Of a stretch of 64,000 nt of DNA, positions 57,449-64,000 are shown in pieces. This DNA comes from Streptosporangium nondiastaticum. GTDB taxonomy: Bacteria; Actinomycetota; Actinomycetes; Streptomycetales; Streptomycetaceae. Within the stretch, counting starts at the first letter, position 1; every line of letters starts with the position of its first letter. A model generated the notes under the pieces. It saw only the letters and a list, made by a program, of their open reading frames with translations. It did not search any database and was not told the origin of the DNA. The DNA is taken from the NCBI RefSeq assembly GCF_003011965.1, contig NZ_PXWG01000010.1:44067-108066 (forward strand), written 5' to 3'. The position numbers and the translations under genes are program-made.

Positions 57449-59359
57449 GTGGCCACACTGAACCAGCAGCCCCAAGTCACCTCGCCCGCACCGCACATGG
57501 TGGTGTGCGGTGACGACGGGCTCGCGCACCGGCTCGCAGCCGAGCTCTCCGGCGTGTACGGCGAGCGCGTCACCGTCGTCCTGCCGCCGGCGGGCGAGGC
57601 CCGGCGGCGCCCCGCGCCCATGGTCGGCCGCGCCGCGGCCCTCTTCGGGCGCGTCACCGGAGTCGTCGGCCGCGCCGGCGGCCCCGACCGCAACGGCGCC
57701 GCGGCGGCCGGCAGCGGTCTCGTCCGCGTCGTGGAGGCGGCCGAGCCCGACGAGGACGCCTTCACCGAGGCGCAGGTGGCCCGGGCCACGGCCCTCGCCC
57801 TCGTCTACGACGACGACGAGACCAACGTCCAGGCGGCCCTCCTCGCCCGCCGCCTCAACCCGCGCGTCCGGCTCGTCATCCGCCTCTACAACCGGCGGCT
57901 CGGCCAGCATCTGGAGGAAGTCCTCGACCAGGCCGCCCTGCTGGCCGCCGCCACGCAGGACGCCGAGCCCGTCACCGACGCCACCACCACCGTCCTGTCG
58001 GACGCGGACACCGCCGCCCCCGTCCTCGTCACCGCCGCCGTCTCCGGGCACAGCCGGGTCTTCGACGTCGGCGGCAGACTGCTGAGAGCCGTCGAGCGGC
58101 CGCCCGCGGCGGAGGACGCCGCACGCCCGCAGGAGCTGTGCACCGTCGCCCTCCTCGCCCCGGCCCAGCGGCCCGCCGGCGCGTACGGGCCCGAGGCCGA
58201 CGGGCCCCTGCTGCTGCCCGGCGCCGTGCCGCCGCCCGGCGCGGAGGGGCGCTCCCGGGTCGTCCTGGAAGCCGTCCCCTTCGACGTGCCGTCCGGGCCG
58301 CCCGCCCGGCCCATGGTCCGCGGCCTGCCCCTCGGCTCGTTCTTCTCCCGGCGCCTGCGCTGGGCCCTCGCGCTGCTGACCGCCGCCGTCTGCGGGCTCG
58401 CCGTCGCGTCCTGGAGCGTCAGCAGCAACAACCCCACCCACGCCGTCTACCTCTCGCTCCTCGACCTCTTCGCGATCAACGAGCCCGCGATCCGCGAGGG
58501 CCACGGCCGGCAGATCCTCCAGCTCCTCTCCGGCTTCACCGGCCTGCTCCTGCTCCCCCTGCTCGTGGCCGCCGCGCTGGAAGGGCTCGGCACCTTCCGC
58601 TCCGCCTCCGCCCTGCGGCGCCCGCGGCGCGGCCTCTCCGGCCACGTGGTGCTGCTCGGACTCGGCAAGATCGGCACCCGTGTGCTGGCCCGGCTCCGCG
58701 AGCTCGGCATCCCCGTCGTCTGCGTCGAGCGCGACCCGCAGGCCCGCGGCGTCGCGCTCGCCCGCGCGCTGCGCGTGCCCACGATCATCGGCGACGTCAC
58801 CGAGGAAGGCGTGCTGGCGGCCGCCAAGATCGGCCAGAGCGGCACGCTCATGGCGCTGACCAGCAGCGACATCACCAACCTGGAGGCCGCCCTGTACGCG
58901 CGGACCGTCAAGCCCGACGTCCGCGTGGTCATGCGGCTCTACGACGACCGCTTCGCCAAGGCCGTCTACCGCACCCTGCGCGACACGTACCCCCGGGCAC
59001 GGACCCGCAGCCGCAGCGTGTCGTTCCTCGTCGCCCCGGCCTTCGCCAGCGCGATGATAGGACGTCAGATCCTGGGGGCGGTGCCGGTGGAACGGAGCGT
59101 CGTCCTCATCGCAGCCCTTGAGGTCGTCGGCCACGCCGGCCTGGAGGGCCGCGCCGCCGCCGACGCGTTCGCGCCGGGCGCGTGGCGGGTGCTCGGCCTG
59201 ACCATGGTCCGGCCGGACGCGTCCGGCCGGCAGACGGTCCTCCTGCGGGACCTCCCCGGCGACTACGTACTGCGCGGCCAGGACCGCGTCCTCGTCGCCG
59301 CGACCCGCCAGGGCCTGGCGGACCTCTTGGGCCGCCGCCCGGTCCCACGCCCTCGCTGA
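57449..59359 (+). CDS. two-RCK potassium-channel-like protein (NAD-binding TrkA-N domains)
   Basis: About 636 residues. A first TrkA-N/RCK-like domain (about 15-260; VVCGDDGLAHRLAAEL, ALVYDDDETNVQAALLARRL) is followed by a membrane/pore region (about 320-420; LRWALALLTAAVCGLAVASW and the pair LQLLSGFTGLLLLPLLVAAA). A second RCK domain (about 430-560) holds the Rossmann VVLLGLGKIGTRVLARLRE, with a C-terminal TrkA-C. The order RCK-TM-RCK is like CASTOR/POLLUX-type channels. The GTG at 57449 may be leaderless (CAGTCT six bases upstream). Likely K+ flux, between Kdp genes. Confidence 0.8.
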   Translation: MATLNQQPQVTSPAPHMVVCGDDGLAHRLAAELSGVYGERVTVVLPPAGEARRRPAPMVGRAAALFGRVTGVVGRAGGPDRNGAAAAGSGLVRVVEAAEPDEDAFTEAQVARATALALVYDDDETNVQAALLARRLNPRVRLVIRLYNRRLGQHLEEVLDQAALLAAATQDAEPVTDATTTVLSDADTAAPVLVTAAVSGHSRVFDVGGRLLRAVERPPAAEDAARPQELCTVALLAPAQRPAGAYGPEADGPLLLPGAVPPPGAEGRSRVVLEAVPFDVPSGPPARPMVRGLPLGSFFSRRLRWALALLTAAVCGLAVASWSVSSNNPTHAVYLSLLDLFAINEPAIREGHGRQILQLLSGFTGLLLLPLLVAAALEGLGTFRSASALRRPRRGLSGHVVLLGLGKIGTRVLARLRELGIPVVCVERDPQARGVALARALRVPTIIGDVTEEGVLAAAKIGQSGTLMALTSSDITNLEAALYARTVKPDVRVVMRLYDDRFAKAVYRTLRDTYPRARTRSRSVSFLVAPAFASAMIGRQILGAVPVERSVVLIAALEVVGHAGLEGRAAADAFAPGAWRVLGLTMVRPDASGRQTVLLRDLPGDYVLRGQDRVLVAATRQGLADLLGRRPVPRPR

Positions 59360-59625
59360 CGCATCGGCCGCCCTCCGCCGCGGGCGCCGGCCCCGGCGAC
59401 GTACTCCGCCGCGGTGGAGGGGGTGTCGGCCCCGCCGAGTTCCTCCGCCGCGGCGGTGCTCAGCCCCCGCGGTGGTGTTCGGCGGTGCCCTGCGGCCTGG
59501 GGCCGGTTCGGCGCCGCCGGGTCGCGGTCATGCGGCTGAGCGCCGTTGCGGCGGGGAGAAGGGGTTGGGGCTCCGGCGGCCCGGGCTCCGGGCCGGTGGT
59601 GCGCCTGTCGGCGCGGGACGTGGGG
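59360..59625. repeat. intergenic region with dispersed repeat copy
   Basis: 266 bases. 59445-59465 is identical to 33215-33235. Shortly after, GTTCGGCGCCGCCGG and GCGCCGTTGCGGCGGGG also match parts of the 33-kb and 38-kb repeats. No gene. Confidence 0.7.
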
Positions 59626-60162
59626 CTACCACACGTCCCCGGGGCGCCAGTCGCAGGCCAGCGCGCCGTCCAGGTCCAGCGCCGCGCCGAGCGGGAGGAC
59701 GTAGATGCAGCCGTCCTCCTCCTCCGTGCGCCGGAGGCCCTGCGGGGAGACCACTGACGACGGGCCGCGCCACCGCTGCCAGCCGCGGCCCTCGTACAGC
59801 GGCACCGCCTCGTCCGCCGCGCCCAGCGCGCCCACCTCGTACGCCCCGTCCCGCAGGACCCGCTCCAGCGCCTCCATGACGGCCGATGCCACGCCCTGCC
59901 GGCGCCGGTCCGCGCGGACGGCGACCGCCTCCACGTAGCCGGCCCGCAGCGCGCGCCCGCCGTGCAGGAGCCGGCGCTGCACGAGTGAGCCGTGGCCTAT
60001 GAGCTCGCCGCCCTCCCGGACGAGGGCGTGCATGCCGCCGACGGTGTGGTCCCAGTCGTCGTCGGAGAAGTCCCCTTCGAACGCGTCGTCCATGAGGGCG
60101 CGGATCGCGGTGAGTTCCTTGCCGGTCAGGTCGGAGGTGTGGGCCGTGCGGATGTCGGTCAT
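59626..60162 (-). CDS. GNAT acetyltransferase, AAC(2')-I-like
   Basis: 178 residues. By recall, extended blocks match the mycobacterial aminoglycoside 2'-N-acetyltransferase AAC(2')-Ic: GDFSDDDWDHTVGGMHALV, ALRAGYVEAVAVRADRRRQG, GAYEVGALGAADEAVPLYEG, and the C-terminal CDWRPGDVW. VRADRRRQGVASA is the GNAT acetyl-CoA loop. In mycobacteria the enzyme acetylates aminoglycosides and, in Providencia, may modify peptidoglycan. Here its cellular role is unknown. The ATG at 60162 has CATGAT six bases upstream and no SD, so it may be leaderless. An upstream in-frame ATG is possible. Confidence 0.82.
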   Translation of the reverse strand: MTDIRTAHTSDLTGKELTAIRALMDDAFEGDFSDDDWDHTVGGMHALVREGGELIGHGSLVQRRLLHGGRALRAGYVEAVAVRADRRRQGVASAVMEALERVLRDGAYEVGALGAADEAVPLYEGRGWQRWRGPSSVVSPQGLRRTEEEDGCIYVLPLGAALDLDGALACDWRPGDVW

Positions 60163-60414
60163 GCCGCCATCATGCCGCCCGGCGCCGCCCCGCCTCCCGG
60201 CCCGGGGCCGTACGGAGCCCGAGAGGGGCATGGCAAAGGACACGGCACACCGCGTCAGAGCTGCGTCAATACCGCGCCCCGCACCCCCGCACGCCCCATA
60301 TGTCCGAAAGTTTGGCCGTAAGGTCGGCCGTACGCGGCAGTGCGGGCACATCGGCACTGCCGGCCGTCACGGAGCGGCCGGACACCACCGCGTGGCGTGA
60401 AAGACAATGGGGCC
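60163..60414. promoter_or_regulatory. divergent region between AAC(2')-like gene and kdpD
   Basis: 252 bases. GACAAT ends six bases before the kdpD ATG and CATGAT ends six bases before the minus-strand ATG, both plausible leaderless -10 elements. No other motif was recognised. Confidence 0.4.
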
Positions 60415-62967
60415 ATGGGACGCGGCAAGCTTCGGATCTACCTCGGCGCGGCACCGGGCGTCGGCAAGACGTACGCGATGCTCTCCGAGGCCCACCGCCG
60501 CGTGGAGCGCGGCACGGACGCCGTGGTCGGCTTCGTCGAGCACCACGGTCGGCCGCGCACCGAGGTGATGCTGCACGGCCTGGAGGAGGTGCCCCGCAAG
60601 GAGATCGCCTACCGCGGGACGGCCTTCACGGAGATGGACATCGACGCCGTCCTGGCCCGCCGCCCGGCCGTCGTCCTCGTCGACGAGCTCGCCCACACCA
60701 ACGTGCCCGGCTCGCGCAACACCAAGCGCTGGCAGGACGTCGAGGAACTGCTGCAGGCGGGCATCGACGTCGTCTCCACGGTCAACATCCAGCACCTGGA
60801 GTCGCTCGGCGACGTCGTCGAGTCGATCACCGGCGTCCGGCAGCAGGAGACCGTGCCCGACGAGGTGGTGCGCCGCGCCGACCAGATAGAGCTGGTCGAC
60901 ATGTCGCCGCAGGCGCTGCGCCGCCGCATGGCGCACGGGAACATCTACAAGCCCGACAAGGTCGACGCGGCCCTCTCCAACTACTTCCGGCCCGGCAACC
61001 TGACCGCGCTGCGCGAGCTCGCGCTGCTGTGGACGGCCGACCGCGTCGACGAATACCTGCGCCAGTACCGCACCGAGCACAGCGTCTCCACCATCTGGCA
61101 CGCCCGCGAGCGCATCGTCGTGGGCCTCACCGGCGGCCCCGAGGGCCGCACGCTGATCCGCCGCGCGGCGCGCATGGCCGCCAAGGGCTCCGGCAGCGAG
61201 ATCCTCGCCGTCTACATCGCCCGCAGCGACGGGCTCACCTCGGCGTCGCCGAAGGAGCTGGCCGTCCAGCGCACCCTGGTCGAGGACCTCGGCGGCACCT
61301 TCCACCACGTGATCGGGGACGACGTGCCCGCCTCGCTGCTGGAGTTCGCCCGCGGAGTCAACGCCACCCAGATCGTGCTGGGCTCCAGCCGCCGCAAGAC
61401 CTGGCAGTACGTGTTCGGCCCCGGCGTGGGCCAGACCGTGGCCCGCGACTCCGGGCCGGACCTCGACGTGCACATCGTCACGCACGAGGAGGCCGCCAAG
61501 GGCCGCGGCCTGCCGGTGGCGCGCGGCGCCCGCCTGGGCCGCGGCCGCATCGTGGCGGGCTGGCTCGTGGGCGTGGGCGGCCCCGCCCTGCTCAGCCTGC
61601 TGCTGACGCACATCGGACCGGACCTCGGCCTCGCCAACGACATGCTGCTGTTCCTGTGCATGACGGTGGCCGCGGCCCTCCTCGGCGGCCTGCTGCCCGC
61701 CCTCGCGTCCGCGGCCTTCGGCTCGCTGCTGCTGAACTACTTCTTCGTCGAGCCCCTCCACCAGTGGACGATCACCGACCCGAAGAACATCGTCGCCATC
61801 ACGATCTTCGTCTTCGTCGCGGTGTCCGTGGCGTCCGTGGTGGACCTGGCCGCGCGCCGCACCCACCAGGCGGCCCGGCTGCGGGCCGAGTCCGAGATCC
61901 TCTCCTTCCTGGCGGGCAGCGTCCTGCGCGGCGACACCAGCCTGGACGCCCTGCTGGAGCGGGTCCGGGAGACCTTCGCGATGGAGTCCGTGGCGCTGCT
62001 GGAGCGCGCCAGCGAGGTCGACCCGTGGACGTGCGCGGCCAGCGTCGTGACGAGCTCGGGCAAGCCCCTGCTGCGGCCCGAGGACGCCGACGTCGACATG
62101 CCCGTGGGCGACAACATGGCGCTGGCCCTCTCCGGCCGCGTCCTGCCCGCCGAGGACCGCCGCGTCCTCGCCGCCTTCGCCGCGCAGGCCGCGGTCGTCC
62201 TGGACCGGCAGCGGCTGGTCGGCGAGGCCGAGCGGGCCCGCCGCCTGGACGAGGGCAACCGCATCCGCGTGGCCCTGCTCGCCGCCGTCAGCCACGACCT
62301 GCGCACCCCGCTCGCCGCGATCAAGGCCGCGGTGACGTCCCTGCGCTCGGACGACGTGGCCTGGTCCGAGGAGGACGAGGCCGAGCTGCTGGCGAGCATC
62401 GAGGACGGCGCGGACCGCCTCGACCACCTCGTCGGCAACCTCCTCGACATGTCGCGGCTGCAGACCGGCACCGTCACCCCGCTGATCCGCGAGATCGACC
62501 TGGACGAGGTCGTGCCCATGGCTCTGGGGGGCGTCCCCGAGGGCAGCGTCACCCTCGACATCCCCGAGTCGCTGCCGATGGTCGCCGTCGACCCGGGCCT
62601 GCTGGAGCGCAGCGTCGCCAACGTCGTCGAGAACGCCGTCAAGTACAGCCCCGGCGGTACGCCCGTCCACGTGGCCGCCAGCGCCCTGGGCGATCGGGTG
62701 GAGGTCCGGGTGGCCGACCGCGGCCCCGGCGTCCCCGACAGCGCGAAGGACCGCATCTTCGAGCCCTTCCAGCGCTACGGGGACGCCCCGCGGGGGGCCG
62801 GCGTGGGTCTCGGCCTGGCCGTCGCCCGGGGCTTCGCGGAGGCCATGGGCGGCACCCTCGCCGCCGAGGACACGCCCGGCGGTGGCATGACCATGGTGCT
62901 CACCCTGCGGGCCGCCGCGGGGGTCGCCCCCGTCCGCGCGGACCTTCCGGCGCAGGCCACCTCGTGA
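60415..62967 (+). CDS. kdpD: sensor histidine kinase KdpD
   Basis: 850 residues. N-terminal KdpD domain with Walker A GAAPGVGKTYAML (about 11-22), Usp-like domain, then four membrane helices (about 385-470), a GAF region, and the kinase core (AVSHDLRTPLAAIKAAV, His627; ENAVKYSPGG; GAGVGLGLAVARGF). It senses low K+ and high osmolarity and phosphorylates KdpE to induce kdpFABC. The ATG at 60415 has no SD. Confidence 0.96.
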   Translation: MGRGKLRIYLGAAPGVGKTYAMLSEAHRRVERGTDAVVGFVEHHGRPRTEVMLHGLEEVPRKEIAYRGTAFTEMDIDAVLARRPAVVLVDELAHTNVPGSRNTKRWQDVEELLQAGIDVVSTVNIQHLESLGDVVESITGVRQQETVPDEVVRRADQIELVDMSPQALRRRMAHGNIYKPDKVDAALSNYFRPGNLTALRELALLWTADRVDEYLRQYRTEHSVSTIWHARERIVVGLTGGPEGRTLIRRAARMAAKGSGSEILAVYIARSDGLTSASPKELAVQRTLVEDLGGTFHHVIGDDVPASLLEFARGVNATQIVLGSSRRKTWQYVFGPGVGQTVARDSGPDLDVHIVTHEEAAKGRGLPVARGARLGRGRIVAGWLVGVGGPALLSLLLTHIGPDLGLANDMLLFLCMTVAAALLGGLLPALASAAFGSLLLNYFFVEPLHQWTITDPKNIVAITIFVFVAVSVASVVDLAARRTHQAARLRAESEILSFLAGSVLRGDTSLDALLERVRETFAMESVALLERASEVDPWTCAASVVTSSGKPLLRPEDADVDMPVGDNMALALSGRVLPAEDRRVLAAFAAQAAVVLDRQRLVGEAERARRLDEGNRIRVALLAAVSHDLRTPLAAIKAAVTSLRSDDVAWSEEDEAELLASIEDGADRLDHLVGNLLDMSRLQTGTVTPLIREIDLDEVVPMALGGVPEGSVTLDIPESLPMVAVDPGLLERSVANVVENAVKYSPGGTPVHVAASALGDRVEVRVADRGPGVPDSAKDRIFEPFQRYGDAPRGAGVGLGLAVARGFAEAMGGTLAAEDTPGGGMTMVLTLRAAAGVAPVRADLPAQATS

Positions 62968-62987
62968 GACATTCCCCGCGCACCGGC

Positions 62988-63017
62988 AGACCAGCAGTCG
63001 CAAGACCAGCAGTCGCA
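62988..63017 (+). repeat. perfect 15-bp tandem duplication between kdpD and kdpE
   Basis: AGACCAGCAGTCGCA occurs twice head to tail (62988-63002, 63003-63017), and a partial third GACCAGCAG lies near 63053. Confidence 0.85.
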
Positions 63018-63073
63018 GTCCCCGACCCCGGGCCCCGCGGAGGGGCCCGCACGACCAGCAGAGGTGGTTACCG

Positions 63074-63763
63074 ATGAACCGGGTGCTCGTGGTGGATGAC
63101 GAGCCGCAGATCGTCCGCGCCCTCGTGATCAACCTCAAGGCGCGGAAGTACGAGGTCGACGCCGCGCCCGACGGCGCGACCGCGCTCCAGCTCGCCGCCG
63201 CCCGCCACCCCGACGTGGTCATCCTCGACCTCGGCCTGCCCGACATGGACGGCGTCGAGGTGATCAAGGGGCTGCGGGGATGGACCCGGGTCCCGATCCT
63301 GGTCCTCTCCGCCCGCCACACCTCCGACGAGAAGGTCGAGGCGCTGGACGCCGGCGCCGACGACTACGTCACCAAGCCGTTCGGCATGGACGAGCTGCTG
63401 GCCCGGCTGCGGGCCGCGGTGCGGCGCGCCGAGCCGACGGGGCCCGCGGCCGCGGGGGACGACGCGATCGTCGAGACGGAGGTCTTCACCGTCGACCTCG
63501 CGGCGAAGAAGGTCAACCGCGAGGGGCGGGACGTCCGGCTGACGCCGACCGAGTGGCACCTGCTGGAGGTCCTGGTACGCAATACGGGGCGTCTCGTGAG
63601 CCAGAAGCAGCTGCTCCAGGAGGTCTGGGGCCCCTCGTACGGCACGGAGACGAACTACCTGCGGGTGTACATGGCCCAGCTGCGGCGGAAGCTGGAGCGT
63701 GACCCTTCGCACCCGAAGCACTTCATCACGGAGCCGGGGATGGGGTACCGGTTCGAGATGTGA
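63074..63763 (+). CDS. kdpE: response regulator KdpE (OmpR family)
   Basis: 229 residues. Receiver: VVDDEP, phosphoacceptor Asp in VVILDLGLPD, Thr/Ser in VLSARHT, Lys in YVTKPFG. The winged helix: LTPTEWHLLEVLVRNTGRLV and TNYLRVYMAQLRRKLE, ending GMGYRFEM. It activates kdpFABC. The final 39 bases (63725-63763) are the first copy of a 95-bp tandem repeat continuing beyond the stop. Confidence 0.96.
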   Translation: MNRVLVVDDEPQIVRALVINLKARKYEVDAAPDGATALQLAAARHPDVVILDLGLPDMDGVEVIKGLRGWTRVPILVLSARHTSDEKVEALDAGADDYVTKPFGMDELLARLRAAVRRAEPTGPAAAGDDAIVETEVFTVDLAAKKVNREGRDVRLTPTEWHLLEVLVRNTGRLVSQKQLLQEVWGPSYGTETNYLRVYMAQLRRKLERDPSHPKHFITEPGMGYRFEM

Positions 63764-63953
63764 CGGGCGGTTCCGGGCGGTCGGCCGGGGGCCCGGGGGT
63801 TGTCCCCGGGAGGTGCGGTATCGCGGAACCGGGGATGGGGTACCGGTTCGAGATGTGACGAGCGGCTCCGGGCGGTCGGCCGGGGGTCCGGGGGTTGCCC
63901 CCGGGAGATGCGGCATCACGGAACCGGGGATGGGGTACCGGTTCGAGATGTGA
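63725..63953 (+). repeat. 95-bp tandem repeat carrying the 3' end of kdpE
   Basis: Units start at 63725, 63820 and 63915 (exact 95-base period). Each begins ATCRCGGARCCGGGGATGGG, so encodes EPGMGYRFEM-stop, and continues (in units 1 and 2) with a Gly/Pro-rich hairpin spacer containing CCCGGGGGTTGYCCCCGGG. Unit 3 ends at its stop codon and joins a different repeat. Confidence 0.95.
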
Positions 63954-64000
63954 TCCCGGGGCTCCGCCCCGGACCCCGGTCCTCAATCGCCGGACGGGCT
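63954..64000 (+). repeat. common Streptomyces dispersed intergenic repeat (partial)
   Basis: The sequence following the last stop contains GGGGCTCCGCCCCGGACCCC and CAATCGCCGGACGGGCT, a repeat seen in many Streptomyces intergenic regions from general knowledge. It is cut by the window end. Confidence 0.6.

Overview
The window is a GC-rich actinobacterial chromosome segment, almost certainly Streptomyces or a close relative. The sporulation regulator WhiH lies next to the principal sigma factor HrdB. The topoisomerase IV pair ParE/ParC, the septation protein SepH (DUF3071), the secretion-stress pair CutRS and several actinobacterial DUF families (DUF4193, DUF3093, DUF3710, DUF485, DUF5998) follow in an order typical of the conserved Streptomyces core. 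No tRNA, rRNA, CRISPR array, prophage, IS element or biosynthetic cluster was recognised. All gene identities come from reading motifs and recalling families; no database search was run.

Layout. 0-7.1 kb: whiH, hrdB with an ECF-like promoter, a secreted trypsin-like protease, a small zinc-ribbon protein and parE. 7.2-18.3 kb: a small-molecule uptake and sensing region, with a DUF1453 protein, a NarL-type two-component pair, a YjcH/ActP-like DUF485 + sodium-solute symporter pair, a CitA/DcuS-type two-component pair, a divergent SsuABC/TauABC-type ABC transporter and an iron-box-preceded sucrase/ferredoxin-like protein. 18.4-22.1 kb: two divergent citrate-synthase-like genes, one carrying an N-terminal helix-turn-helix, around a perfect 20-bp palindrome, then a CobW-type GTPase. 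22.1-30.2 kb: parC, two M16 peptidases, a c-di-AMP riboswitch with an M23 endopeptidase, a GntR regulator with a five-codon leader ORF, and HPr. 30.3-39.5 kb: a PatA-type acetyltransferase, DUF5998, an alkaline-phosphatase-superfamily enzyme, thymidine kinase, a VOC protein, a sulfurtransferase and sepH, separated by intergenic regions with dispersed repeats. 39.8-52.3 kb: a membrane protein, a sugar-lactone oxidase, an MFS exporter, ferrochelatase, SuhB, CutRS, DUF4193 and its downstream partner, DUF3093, a PaaI thioesterase, dUTPase and DUF3710. 52.4-64 kb: a potassium module with two tiny membrane ORFs (the second is KdpF), KdpABC, a two-RCK channel-like protein, an AAC(2')-like acetyltransferase and KdpDE.

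The genes form several functional groups: development and chromosome segregation (whiH, hrdB, parE, parC, sepH), carbon and acetyl metabolism (ActP-like uptake, citrate synthases, PatA, HPr) and potassium homeostasis (kdpFABC, RCK protein, kdpDE, and a c-di-AMP riboswitch ligand that elsewhere also controls K+). Features worth following up are the HTH-citrate synthase with its palindrome, the iron box fused to a start codon, the mini-ORF before the GntR gene, the tandem triplication of the 3' end of kdpE, the dispersed intergenic repeat family, and a group of genes that look leaderless.
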